Shown piece after piece: positions 33,915 to 42,977 of a stretch of 64,000 nt of DNA; position 1 is the stretch's first letter; every line of letters starts with the position of its first letter. The position numbers and the translations under genes are program-made. Origin of the DNA: Chryseobacterium sp. SORGH_AS_0447 (GTDB lineage: Bacteria; Bacteroidota; Bacteroidia; Flavobacteriales; Weeksellaceae); NCBI RefSeq assembly GCF_030818695.1, contig NZ_JAUTAR010000001.1, forward strand, positions 186,001-250,000, read 5' to 3'. The notes under the pieces are model-generated. The model was not told where the DNA came from and ran no database searches. It saw nothing but the letters and a program-made list of their open reading frames with translations.

Positions 33915-34940
33915 TTATTTAATCAGGAAATTGAATTTATCCATATTTTTAAGAGCAATACCGGTTCCGCGAACTACTGCTCTCAACGGATCTTCCGCTA
34001 CAAATACAGGAAGACCTGTCTTTTTGTGCAATCTGTCTGCAAGTCCTCGTAATAAAGCACCACCTCCTGCAAGGTAGATCCCTGTTTTGTAAATATCAGC
34101 AGCCAATTCCGGTGGAGTTAAAGAAAGCGTTTCCATTACCGCATCTTCAATTCTGATAATTGATTTGTCCAGTGCTCTGGCAATTTCTTTATATCCTACC
34201 ATAATTTCTTTCGGCTTTCCTGTAATCAGGTCTCTTCCCTGTACCGGAATATCTTCGATGTCCACATCAAGGTCTTCAACGGCGGAACCTACTTCAATTT
34301 TAATTCTTTCAGCTGTTCTTTCCCCGATATAAAGGTTATGGTGTGTTCTTAAATAATAAGCAATATCGTTAGTGAAAACGTCGCCGGCAATTTTTACGGA
34401 TTTATCACAAACGATACCGCCTAAAGCCACCACGGCAATTTCCGTAGTACCCCCACCTATGTCGATGATCATATTCCCTTCCGGTTTCTGAACATCGATA
34501 CCTACTCCTATTGCAGCAGCCATCGGCTCATAAATCAGACGTACTTCCTTGGCATTTACTTTCTGTGCAGAGTCTCGTACCGCTCTTTTTTCAACCTCCG
34601 TAATTCCTGAAGGAATACAGATCACGATCCTTAAAGCCGGCTGAATGAATTTACCCTTAATGCCCGGGATTTTTTTGATGAATTCCTTAATCATGTGCTC
34701 AGAAGCGTGGAAGTCTGCGATAACCCCATCTTTCAGCGGACGGATCGTTTTGATATCCTCATGAGTTTTACCCTGCATGTGTTTTGCCTGCTCACCCACG
34801 GCAATCGGTCTGCCGGTAGAACGTTCAATAGCAACAATCGACGGCTGATCTATAACAATTTTATTATTATGGATGATAAGGGTGTTGGCAGTACCAAGGT
34901 CTATCGCAATCTCTTGCGTAAACATATCGAATAAACTCAT
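33915..34940 (-). CDS. mreB: actin-like cell-shape protein MreB
   Basis: The 341-aa actin homologue forms filaments under the inner membrane that guide wall synthesis. It has the phosphate-1 motif IAIDLGTANT, the phosphate-2 motif IDIGGGTTEIAV and the adenosine motif LAGGGALLRGL, with a near-invariant length. The N-terminus lacks a strong amphipathic helix (MSLFDMFTQEIAID). First gene of the operon, with a TAnnTTTG box upstream. Confidence 0.97.
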   Translation of the reverse strand: MSLFDMFTQEIAIDLGTANTLIIHNNKIVIDQPSIVAIERSTGRPIAVGEQAKHMQGKTHEDIKTIRPLKDGVIADFHASEHMIKEFIKKIPGIKGKFIQPALRIVICIPSGITEVEKRAVRDSAQKVNAKEVRLIYEPMAAAIGVGIDVQKPEGNMIIDIGGGTTEIAVVALGGIVCDKSVKIAGDVFTNDIAYYLRTHHNLYIGERTAERIKIEVGSAVEDLDVDIEDIPVQGRDLITGKPKEIMVGYKEIARALDKSIIRIEDAVMETLSLTPPELAADIYKTGIYLAGGGALLRGLADRLHKKTGLPVFVAEDPLRAVVRGTGIALKNMDKFNFLIK

Positions 34941-34971
34941 ACTTTTTTACTTCTGATTTTTTAAGGAGTTA

Positions 34972-34979
34972 CAAAGATA
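34972..34979 (-). promoter_or_regulatory. -7 element of the mreB operon
   Basis: TATCTTTG on the minus strand, 31 bases before the mreB ATG. Confidence 0.55.
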
Positions 34980-35230
34980 TAAATTTAACACATCTAAAGA
35001 AATTTCATTTGCATTTAATTTGGTTAAAATTTTATTAAAATTTATAGACGGTTATTAACTTTTACGTTAAGTATTTACAGAGCCTGATTTAAACCAGATT
35101 CAAGTTTTTTTCCGTGTTGAAGCCGGAATAGAGGAAGCATAGGTTTTTTATGATAAGAAATTCTCGAAAACATCTGTGGTAAAGTAAATAAGAATCCTTA
35201 AAATTTTTAACAATACACCGGGCCATATCT

Positions 35231-35283
35231 GTTGTTTCTGTTTATTTAGAAACAACCCAAAATAGTTATTTACGATAATTATC
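35231..35283. promoter_or_regulatory. inverted repeat and palindrome upstream of hemA
   Basis: GTTGTTTCT (35231-35239) pairs with AGAAACAAC (35248-35256). GATAATTATC (35274-35283) is a perfect 10-bp palindrome with some likeness to the core of Fur-family boxes. Both lie within 105 bases of the hemA start. The remaining bases of the 396-base mreB-hemA gap show no gene. Confidence 0.4.
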
Positions 35284-35320
35284 ATATACATTTTCAGAGG
35301 GCATTTTGTGAAAAAAAACG

Positions 35321-35328
35321 TAAATTTG
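35321..35328 (+). promoter_or_regulatory. -7 element of the hemA operon
   Basis: TAAATTTG, in the context CGTAAATTTGCCCCG identical to the glnN promoter; 8 bases before the ATG. A TTTTG lies 12 bases upstream of the box. Confidence 0.6.
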
Positions 35329-35336
35329 CCCCGCTT

Positions 35337-36611
35337 ATGTTACAGTATTCCAACATACATCAGACTTCGAATTTTGCTGTTCTTTCCATCAGTTTTGAAA
35401 AGGCAGATACAGAAACGAGGGGGAAGTTTGCTTTCTTTGATGAAAACATCAAGAGCTTTGTCACGCGGATCCATAATGAAGATTTAGGGGATGCTTTTGT
35501 GGTTTCAACCTGTAACAGAACCGAAATTTATACCACGTCTCCCAATTATCTTCTCGTTGCTGAAGAATACTGCAAAACCATTGGCGTGAATCTGATGGAC
35601 TTTATGCAGTTTGCCAATATCCTGACGAAAGAGGAAGCTCTGAAACACTTGTTCAGGGTGGCAGCCGGTCTGGAAAGCCAGATTATCGGAGACTTTGAAA
35701 TTATCGGGCAGATAAAAAAAGCCTACAACCGTTTCAAAAAAGAAAGACAGAATTCCAATCCTTATCTTGAAAGGGCGATTAACTCAGCCATTCAGATTTC
35801 AAAAAGAATCAAAAACGAAACGGGGATTTCCAACGGGGCCGCTTCCGTTTCCTATGCTGCCGTTCATTATATTCTGAATAACCAGAAAAGGATTACCGAA
35901 AAAAACATCCTGTTGCTGGGCGTTGGAGAAATCGGGCAGAATACCGTAGAGAATCTGGTAAAACATGTTTATCAGCCGAAGATTAAAATTGCCAACCGGA
36001 CACAGGAAACCGCTGAAAAGATTTCCGACAAATACAAGATTCCTCATATTGATTATGCGGATTTTGATAAAGAGCTGGGCGGAACCGATATTCTGATCGT
36101 CGCTACCGGAGCAAGACATCCGATCGTAAACAAATCCCACTTCCCGAACGGAAAAGAAACCCTGGTGATCGACCTTTCCATTCCGAATAACGTAGACAAA
36201 AACGTAACGGAAAACCAAAACGTAACGCTGATCGACGTTGATGAGCTTTCAAAACAGATCCAGCAGACCATCCAGCAGCGGGAAAAAGAGATTCCGAAAG
36301 CAGAAAAGATCATCAAAGAAATGACGAAGGACTTTCTGGAATGGGAGAAAAAAAGAAGGCTGGCACCAAACATCCATCATTTCAAAGCAGTCCTGAAAAA
36401 TATGGAACGCAATGAAATGCATAATTTTTACAAAAAAAATAAATATATAAACATCACGGACATGGAACTTTCCGATAAAATGATTCAGAAAATTACCAAC
36501 CGTTTTGCAAAATATATCATCGACAATCCGTTAAAAGCCGAAGAAATTAGTAAATTAATGCACGAAATATTAGTTGAACAACCAAACAACGAATTCAATG
36601 AAAAGCATTAG
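35337..36611 (+). CDS. hemA: glutamyl-tRNA reductase
   Basis: The 424-aa NADPH-dependent enzyme reduces Glu-tRNA to glutamate-1-semialdehyde, the first committed step of C5 haem synthesis. The nucleophilic Cys is in VSTCNRTEIY, the catalytic-domain helix GLESQIIGDFEIIGQIK follows, then the Rossmann motif LLGVGEIGQNT and the C-terminal dimerisation helices. First gene of a haem cluster; it overlaps hemC by 14 bases. Confidence 0.97.
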   Translation: MLQYSNIHQTSNFAVLSISFEKADTETRGKFAFFDENIKSFVTRIHNEDLGDAFVVSTCNRTEIYTTSPNYLLVAEEYCKTIGVNLMDFMQFANILTKEEALKHLFRVAAGLESQIIGDFEIIGQIKKAYNRFKKERQNSNPYLERAINSAIQISKRIKNETGISNGAASVSYAAVHYILNNQKRITEKNILLLGVGEIGQNTVENLVKHVYQPKIKIANRTQETAEKISDKYKIPHIDYADFDKELGGTDILIVATGARHPIVNKSHFPNGKETLVIDLSIPNNVDKNVTENQNVTLIDVDELSKQIQQTIQQREKEIPKAEKIIKEMTKDFLEWEKKRRLAPNIHHFKAVLKNMERNEMHNFYKKNKYINITDMELSDKMIQKITNRFAKYIIDNPLKAEEISKLMHEILVEQPNNEFNEKH

Positions 36612-37509
36612 AATCGGAACCCGGAATTCCGCACTTGCCCTCTGGCAGGCGAGAGAAGTTGCGAGACACCTTCAGAACAACAATTATTTAACGGAAATCG
36701 TACCTATTGTATCCTCAGGAGATAAAAATTTATCCCAACCTTTGTATGCTCTAGGCATTACGGGCGTTTTTACACGGGATCTCGATGTGGCTTTATTAAA
36801 TGACGAGATTGATATTGCCGTACATTCCTTAAAAGATGTCCCAACCAAGCTTCCCGAAAATCTTGAAATCGTTTCTTATCTGGAGAGGGATTTCCCCCAG
36901 GATGTCCTGATCCGCAAAGAATCGGCAAAAAATAAAGAACTCCACGAACTTAAATTAGCGACCAGCAGTTTAAGAAGAAGAGCTTTCTGGCTGAAGAATT
37001 TCCCGCACGCCGAGTTTTCGGACATCCGTGGAAATATCCAGACGCGTCTTCAAAAACTGGAAGAAGGAGATTTTGACGCTACGATCCTCTCTCTGGCAGG
37101 CATTAAGCGGATGAAGATGGAGATCGATTATGAAATGATTCCGTTTTTGATTCCTGCGCCTTCACAGGGAGTTATTGCCGTCGCCGGACATTCCCACAAA
37201 CCCGAGATCAACGAGGCGGTAAAACAATTTACCAACCACGCAAAAACTCAGCTCTGCGTAGAAATGGAAAGAAATTTCCTGAGCACATTGGAAGGCGGCT
37301 GTACCGCACCAATCGGAGCATTTGCCGAAATTTTCGAAGACCAGATCCGCTTCAAAGGAGCACTTTGCTCTCTTGATGGTAAAAACTGTATCGCTACCGA
37401 TGAGAGCTTCGTATATACGCCGGAGGAAAACTTCGGGGAAAAATTTGCCCGAGTAGTTTTGGAAAACGGCGGAAAAGAATTGATGGCTGAAATCAAAAAC
37501 CAGATTTAA
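36598..37509 (+). CDS. hemC: hydroxymethylbilane synthase (porphobilinogen deaminase)
   Basis: The 303-aa enzyme joins four porphobilinogen units. The opening SIRIGTRNSALALWQA, the DVP and TSSLRRRAFWL substrate-binding stretches, and the dipyrromethane-cofactor Cys in LEGGCTAPIGAFAE are all there. I start at the ATG at 36598; an in-frame TTG eight codons upstream is less likely. The overlap with the end of hemA suggests coupled translation. Confidence 0.97.
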   Translation: MKSIRIGTRNSALALWQAREVARHLQNNNYLTEIVPIVSSGDKNLSQPLYALGITGVFTRDLDVALLNDEIDIAVHSLKDVPTKLPENLEIVSYLERDFPQDVLIRKESAKNKELHELKLATSSLRRRAFWLKNFPHAEFSDIRGNIQTRLQKLEEGDFDATILSLAGIKRMKMEIDYEMIPFLIPAPSQGVIAVAGHSHKPEINEAVKQFTNHAKTQLCVEMERNFLSTLEGGCTAPIGAFAEIFEDQIRFKGALCSLDGKNCIATDESFVYTPEENFGEKFARVVLENGGKELMAEIKNQI

Positions 37510-37550
37510 AATTCAAGGTTTAAGGCTTAACCTTCAAGTTTCTGAATGCG

Positions 37551-38132
37551 ATGAAAAAATATTTCTCAGTATTTGCGGTCATTCTTCTGATATTTTTTGG
37601 AAAAGCACAGAACACTTTTGCGCTAAAGCTTTCCAATGCTGCCATCAGCCTTACCCGGAACAAAGTTACGTACGATCCAGCTTACTTTGTTATCAAGTAT
37701 CCAAACGGTGACGTTCCGGCTGATAAAGGGGTCTGCACCGATGTGGTGATCAGAGCATACAGAAAGCTGGGAATCGATCTTCAGAAGGAAGTGCATGAAG
37801 ATATGGCGAAAAATTTTTCAAAGTATCCGAAAACGTGGGGCTTGAAACAGCCCGATACGAATATCGACCACCGAAGGGTTCCTAACCTGCGGGTTTTCTT
37901 TGCCAAATTCGGGAAATCAAAATCTACGGAAACAAGGCCTGAGCTGTACGTTCCGGGAGATATCGTTACCTGGATGCTTCCCGGTAATTTAACGCATATC
38001 GGAATAGTCGTAAACAAAAAATCTGCTGATGGTAAGCGGTACCTGATTGTTCATAACATTGGAAAAGGTCAGGTGATGGAAGACTGCCTGTTTAAATTTA
38101 AGATTACCGGACATTATCAATATCAGAAATAA
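37551..38132 (+). CDS. secreted DUF1287 protein (NlpC/P60-fold, unknown substrate)
   Basis: The 193-aa protein has a signal peptide (to about 19, FFGKAQ). The DUF1287 hallmarks are YDPAYFVIKYPNGDVPADKGVCTD (Cys of a papain-like site), DMAKNF, and late LTHIGIVV with a His. The family is thought to be related to NlpC/P60 peptidases; its substrate is not known. It lies 41 bases after hemC and 6 bases before an amidase gene, so the two probably act together on the wall although they sit in a haem cluster. Confidence 0.82.
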   Translation: MKKYFSVFAVILLIFFGKAQNTFALKLSNAAISLTRNKVTYDPAYFVIKYPNGDVPADKGVCTDVVIRAYRKLGIDLQKEVHEDMAKNFSKYPKTWGLKQPDTNIDHRRVPNLRVFFAKFGKSKSTETRPELYVPGDIVTWMLPGNLTHIGIVVNKKSADGKRYLIVHNIGKGQVMEDCLFKFKITGHYQYQK

Positions 38133-38138
38133 TCAGGA

Positions 38139-38795
38139 ATGAAGAAGATATTCTATTTTTATGTTGTTCTGATAATGGGTTTTGCAAAAGCGCAGACCAG
38201 AAAACCTGAAATCATCCAGAAGCCGATCAGCTATTCTGACGAAAGGATTCGTTTAAGCCTGGAATATCTAAAGGACCACCACGGCCTGATTCAGAAAACC
38301 CCGACGATTATTCCCAAAATGATTGTTCTGCATTATACCGCCAACGGAAATGTGGAAAGCAATTTTAAATATTTCAATAAAACCCATCTGGAAGGCGGCA
38401 GAAATACGTTAAAAAATCAAAGTATCCTGAATGTTTCTTCACAGTACATCATCGACCGTGATGGAACTATTTATCAGCTGATGGAGCCCACCCGGTTTGC
38501 CAGACATACCATCGGGCTGAATTACTGCGCCATTGGAATTGAAAACATCGGGAGCAAGAAAGAGCCGCTTACGGATAAACAGGTTGCATCAAACGCCCAA
38601 CTGATCCGGTATTTAACGAAGAAATATAAAATCGAATACCTCATCGGACATTCGGAATACGGAGTTTTCAGGAATTCCAAGCTTTGGAAAGAATCCGATC
38701 CCGGTTACTTTACCATAAAAGAAGATCCGGGACAGGACTTTATGAATAAAGTAAGGCTGCAGGTAGCCGATTTACATTTAAAAGACCAACCGTAA
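38139..38795 (+). CDS. secreted N-acetylmuramoyl-L-alanine amidase (Amidase_2)
   Basis: The 218-aa protein has a signal peptide (to about 19, GFAKAQ) and a type 2 amidase domain. The zinc ligands are in MIVLHYTAN and RFARHTIG; GIENIG and YLIGHSEYG follow, and SDPGYF matches the usual DPGxxF end. It removes stem peptides from glycan strands in the periplasm. Its stop overlaps the hemD ATG by one base (TAATG), so it must be cotranscribed with hemD. Confidence 0.9.
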   Translation: MKKIFYFYVVLIMGFAKAQTRKPEIIQKPISYSDERIRLSLEYLKDHHGLIQKTPTIIPKMIVLHYTANGNVESNFKYFNKTHLEGGRNTLKNQSILNVSSQYIIDRDGTIYQLMEPTRFARHTIGLNYCAIGIENIGSKKEPLTDKQVASNAQLIRYLTKKYKIEYLIGHSEYGVFRNSKLWKESDPGYFTIKEDPGQDFMNKVRLQVADLHLKDQP

Positions 38796-39478
38796 TGAAA
38801 ATTTTATTTACCAAACCCATCGATCCGGAAATAATATCCAAAGAACTTGGAGATGATGTCCTGGCCGATTGTGTTGAGGTAATCCGGACAAATCCCGTAA
38901 AAATTTCCTCGTTTGAGCTTAAAAATTATTCTTTGATCTTCACCAGCGCCAAAGGAGTAAATGCATTTTTTAAAAACGGCTTTGTTCCAAACGAAGATTT
39001 TACCGCAAAAAATTATAATAAGATCTACTGCGTCGGTGAAAAAACAAAAAAAGAATTACGGAAAAACGGTTTCGGGACTTTCAAAGTTCTCAGAAATGCC
39101 GAAGAGCTTTCAAAATTTATTGTTATCCACTGCCAGCATGAAAAGTTTCTGCACTTCTGCGGAAACATCGCGCTGGACGTGCTCGATCGCAATTTACCTT
39201 TACAGAACATCAGCTATAAGAAAATCACGGTTTACAACACCGAGGAAATCAATCCGGTAATAACTGAAAAATATCATGCTGCCGTATTTTTTAGTCCGAG
39301 CGGAGTTCGTAGTTTTGCAAATCGGAATTCCTTTGAGGATATGAAGCTGATTTCCATTGGTGAAACTACTGCCCGGGAACTGAGAAAACATACGGCTCAA
39401 CCGGTTTTGGTTTCGGAAGGAAACAGCCTGATATCGGTTCTGAAGCTGATCCGAAAGGAAATTCTGAACAAAAATTGA
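38795..39478 (+). CDS. hemD: uroporphyrinogen-III synthase
   Basis: The 227-aa enzyme closes and inverts ring D of hydroxymethylbilane. The family is very variable. Here the two-lobed layout is visible, with FTSAKGVNAFF in lobe 1, YCVGEKTKKELRKNGF at the hinge and FFSPSGVRSF / ISIGETTARELR in lobe 2. The position between hemC and hemE supports the call. Confidence 0.9.
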   Translation: MKILFTKPIDPEIISKELGDDVLADCVEVIRTNPVKISSFELKNYSLIFTSAKGVNAFFKNGFVPNEDFTAKNYNKIYCVGEKTKKELRKNGFGTFKVLRNAEELSKFIVIHCQHEKFLHFCGNIALDVLDRNLPLQNISYKKITVYNTEEINPVITEKYHAAVFFSPSGVRSFANRNSFEDMKLISIGETTARELRKHTAQPVLVSEGNSLISVLKLIRKEILNKN

Positions 39479-39519
39479 TATATATTATTGTCCTTCGTGG
39501 CAATCTAGTCTAATACATT

Positions 39520-40557
39520 ATGATTAAAAACGACCTCTACTTAAAAGCACTTCGCGGAGAAACCGTAGAAAGACCGCCGGTTTGGATGATGAGACAGGCC
39601 GGAAGATATTTGCCGGAATTCATTGCGTTACGCGACCAATATGATTTCTTCACAAGATGCCAGACTCCGGAGCTCGCTTCTGAGATCACCGTACAGCCGA
39701 TCAGAAGATTTCCGCTGGATGCGGCAATTCTTTTCTCCGACATCCTGGTGGTTCCTCAGGCGATGGGAATCGATTTTAAAATGAAGGAAAGTGTAGGCCC
39801 GTGGCTGGATACGCCGATCAGAACTATGGAGCAGGTTCAGAATGTTGCCGTTCCGGATGTAAATGATACGTTAGGCTATGTTTTTGACGCGATTGAGCTT
39901 ACTTTGCAAAAGTTAGACAATGAAATTCCGTTAATCGGTTTTGCCGGTTCCCCGTGGACAATCCTCTGCTACTGTGTGGAAGGAAAAGGAAGCAAGGCTT
40001 TCGATATTGCGAAATCGTTCTGTTTCCAGCAGCCGGAAGCGGCGCATCTGCTGTTACAGAAAATTACGGACACGACGATTGCTTATTTGAAGAGAAAAGT
40101 AGAAAAAGGCGTTTCTGCCGTTCAGGTTTTTGATTCGTGGGGCGGTATGCTTTCTCCGAAAGACTATCAGGAATTTTCATGGCAGTACATCAACCAGATC
40201 GTAGAAGCGCTGAGCCCGCTGACGCATGTTGTCGTATTTGGTAAAGGATGCTGGTTTGCCCTGGAAGATATGGCCAAATCCCCGGTTTCCGCATTGGGTG
40301 TTGACTGGACGATTACTCCTGAGCTGGCCAGAACATTTACCAGCCACAATATTACCCTACAAGGAAATTTTGATCCTGCAAGGCTGCATTCCACACCTGA
40401 AACCATCAAAAAAATGGTGACTGAAATGATCAACCGTTTCGGAAAGGATAAATACATTGCCAATCTGGGTCATGGTATTTTACCGAATATTCCGGTGGAA
40501 AATGCGGAGGCGTTTATCAGAGCTGTGGTGGATTGGAAACCGACGGCTGAGTTTTAA
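39520..40557 (+). CDS. hemE: uroporphyrinogen decarboxylase
   Basis: The 345-aa cofactor-free enzyme decarboxylates uroporphyrinogen III to coproporphyrinogen III. The signature [15 protein letters not shown] is at the start, followed by [14 protein letters not shown] with the catalytic Asp and [34 protein letters not shown] closes the protein. Last gene of the haem cluster, with a terminator after it. Confidence 0.97.
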   Translation: MIKNDLYLKALRGETVERPPVWMMRQAGRYLPEFIALRDQYDFFTRCQTPELASEITVQPIRRFPLDAAILFSDILVVPQAMGIDFKMKESVGPWLDTPIRTMEQVQNVAVPDVNDTLGYVFDAIELTLQKLDNEIPLIGFAGSPWTILCYCVEGKGSKAFDIAKSFCFQQPEAAHLLLQKITDTTIAYLKRKVEKGVSAVQVFDSWGGMLSPKDYQEFSWQYINQIVEALSPLTHVVVFGKGCWFALEDMAKSPVSALGVDWTITPELARTFTSHNITLQGNFDPARLHSTPETIKKMVTEMINRFGKDKYIANLGHGILPNIPVENAEAFIRAVVDWKPTAEF

Positions 40558-40634
40558 ATCTTATTTTTAAAAATTCTTTGCTAAAGCATAGTTGAGGTTC
40601 CTACGGAATGACAAGCTTAACATAAGAATGATAT

Positions 40635-40675
40635 AAAAAATACCCTTGCTGTGATAGCGAGGGTATTTTTATTTT
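40635..40675. terminator. bidirectional terminator between hemE and the ABC genes
   Basis: AAATACCCTTGCT pairs with AGCGAGGGTATTT (one wobble) around a 5-base loop, with T tracts on both strands. Confidence 0.85.
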
Positions 40676-40686
40676 ACTAACTTAAT

Positions 40687-41424
40687 TTAAATTTCCGTTA
40701 CAATAACCGGTTCTGCCGGCTTGGAAATCTGATCGGCGAAATACTGCTCCAGATCTTTCAGGGTTTCCGGATTGGTCTGGATGTCTTTTACCAGCTGTCC
40801 TTTGTTTACGACCACAATTCTGTTACAGACTTCCGTGGTGTGGGAAAGATCATGGCTGGAAATAAGGAAGGTTACGCCGTCCTGCTTGGATAATTCTTTA
40901 ATTAAATTTTTCAGTTTGATCTGGGTAGAAGGATCCAGGTTAGCAAAAGGCTCATCCAGAATAATGATTTCCGGGTTCCCGATGATTGCGCCTACAATTC
41001 CCACTTTTTTCTGATTTCCTTTTGAGAGGTCACGGATGTATTTTCCGGAGTTTAAAATCTCCCCGCTGAACAGGTCATGAAACTGTTTCAAAAACCCGTC
41101 TACCGAAGCTTTGTTCTGGCCTCTCAGTTCCCCGATGAAGTAAAAATATTCTTCCGGCGTCAGATAGCCGATCAGGAAAGAATCGTCTACAAAAGCGGAA
41201 ACTTTGTTTTTCCATACTTCGGATTCATTTACTTTAATTCCGTCGATGCTTACAAACCCTGTGGTCGGCTGAATAAGATCCAGCATCAGGCTGAAAAGGG
41301 TCGTTTTACCCGCTCCGTTGTTTCCGACCAGCCCGAAAGTTTCTCCTTTGGGAATTTCAAGATGTTCTATATTTAAAACGGTTGCTTTACCGTATGTTTT
41401 CTTTAAATTATTAATAGTAATCAT
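40687..41424 (-). CDS. ABC transporter ATP-binding protein
   Basis: The 245-aa ATPase has Walker A GNNGAGKTT, signature LSKGNQKKVG, Walker B IIILDEPFANLD and the H-loop ISSHDLSH. The closest types are the ABC-2/NatA-like exporters. It is 1 base from the permease gene upstream and surely forms a pair with it. The cargo is unknown; a membrane-stress or peptide export role is only a guess. Confidence 0.9.
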   Translation of the reverse strand: MITINNLKKTYGKATVLNIEHLEIPKGETFGLVGNNGAGKTTLFSLMLDLIQPTTGFVSIDGIKVNESEVWKNKVSAFVDDSFLIGYLTPEEYFYFIGELRGQNKASVDGFLKQFHDLFSGEILNSGKYIRDLSKGNQKKVGIVGAIIGNPEIIILDEPFANLDPSTQIKLKNLIKELSKQDGVTFLISSHDLSHTTEVCNRIVVVNKGQLVKDIQTNPETLKDLEQYFADQISKPAEPVIVTEI

Positions 41425-41425
41425 A

Positions 41426-42892
41426 TTAGTCTTTGTTTTTGAATGCTTCTAGTGTACTGTATTTTTCTACCTTATAATGTTTTACGATGGTATCGAAGAT
41501 TTTTTCCCTTAATAAAAACCCGATCAGCCCTAAAACCGCAATGCTGATTACCCCGGCCGTGATTCCGAAGAAATATTTCATCAGGGCAAATACAGTCATT
41601 GGCAGGATCATTTTAGGGATGAGCAATAGCATGGATTTGATGTTAAAGCTATTCTTCTGCCCGAACCTTTTTTCTTTTGAATTAAGATCGATCTGCATTT
41701 TGTTGAAAGCTCCGGACCAAAGGGTAAACTGGGAATTAACCCCGATATTGTAAATTCCTGCTGCGAAGAATGTGAGATACATGTCCCAGCCGAAATAGGC
41801 ATAGCAGACCGCCAGAATCATCGAAATAGCCGTTACGATATTCATCAGCCACCATTTGGCTTTCAGGTATTCTTTATAAGGCACATTCAGTGTCATCATC
41901 AGCGGGTAATAAGAGCTGTCGAAGGCCGGCACCCTTTGTCCGAACATAAACTGAAAACCGCCCGTTACAAAAAGTCCCATAAACATCATCATCGCCGGCG
42001 TTTTATAGATGGACGAAGAGAACATCAGCATGCCGTAAAAAAGAAACAGGAAGCTTCCCCATATGATTCCTTTGGTGACTTTGTTCCGTTTGAGCATTTT
42101 GATGTCGTTGTTGATGAATGTACCAATCGCACCGAATTTATTTAAGAAAACGATATTTTCCGTTTTCCCAATTTCTTTTTTTGCTTCCAAACCTTCATCA
42201 AGGTAAAATATATTACGGATGTGGCTGAAACAGATTTTCCAAAGTCCCAGGAATACCAGTATCGAAATCACTACAAAATAAGGCCTCTCATAAAAATTGA
42301 AGAAAAACTTCTCCGAATAGTCCAGTACGGGAACGATATGGTAATACGCTAATGCTCCCAGTGCCGCGAAAACACAGCCTACCGCGATGGCAACCGCTTC
42401 CTTATCGTTAAAAAGAATGTTGATGAAGTTATTCAGATAAAAGAGCAGCGAAACCCCGATCAGCCAGGCCAGTACCCCCAAAACCTGATAATCATTAAAC
42501 AGCGCAATTACCGAAAAGGTGACCAAAAACAGGGAATTCAGCCAACTGAATGCATTGAGGAATGTCTTACCCAGCATGTAATTCACCAGCGTCTTTTTAG
42601 AAATGTTTAATGTAAGAAAAGGCTTGATGTTCTGAGTCGGCAATTCCTGCCACAGGTATTTAACGATCAGATCAACCGCCCAAAGGACAATTAAAAATTT
42701 AGAAACGACCCTTACAGGATCCTGGTGCATTTCTTCCTGAACATAGAAAAAAGCACCGAACGCTCCTCCTACCAGACAGAGCATAAAATAAAGGATCCCG
42801 ATGAAACGGAGAATTTTCATCGCCAGGTTGATCCCTACAGAACTGCCGCGGAAAAAACTTTTGATCTCTAATCTGAGAAATTGTATAAACAT
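41426..42892 (-). CDS. ABC-2-like permease (DUF5687-like)
   Basis: The 488-aa protein has about ten to twelve hydrophobic segments in two clusters (about 25-230 and 290-470), without a periplasmic substrate domain. The opening FLRLEIKSFFRGSS recalls the Bacteroidota permease family DUF5687. It sits directly before the ATPase gene and should be its membrane partner. Confidence 0.8.
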   Translation of the reverse strand: MFIQFLRLEIKSFFRGSSVGINLAMKILRFIGILYFMLCLVGGAFGAFFYVQEEMHQDPVRVVSKFLIVLWAVDLIVKYLWQELPTQNIKPFLTLNISKKTLVNYMLGKTFLNAFSWLNSLFLVTFSVIALFNDYQVLGVLAWLIGVSLLFYLNNFINILFNDKEAVAIAVGCVFAALGALAYYHIVPVLDYSEKFFFNFYERPYFVVISILVFLGLWKICFSHIRNIFYLDEGLEAKKEIGKTENIVFLNKFGAIGTFINNDIKMLKRNKVTKGIIWGSFLFLFYGMLMFSSSIYKTPAMMMFMGLFVTGGFQFMFGQRVPAFDSSYYPLMMTLNVPYKEYLKAKWWLMNIVTAISMILAVCYAYFGWDMYLTFFAAGIYNIGVNSQFTLWSGAFNKMQIDLNSKEKRFGQKNSFNIKSMLLLIPKMILPMTVFALMKYFFGITAGVISIAVLGLIGFLLREKIFDTIVKHYKVEKYSTLEAFKNKD

Positions 42893-42977
42893 AGTTACCT
42901 TTTTCTTATTAGTTAAGATAAGGATAAAAATGTTACAGAATTTAATTTTAAAGGGTTTTAATAATGGTAATAAAAAT

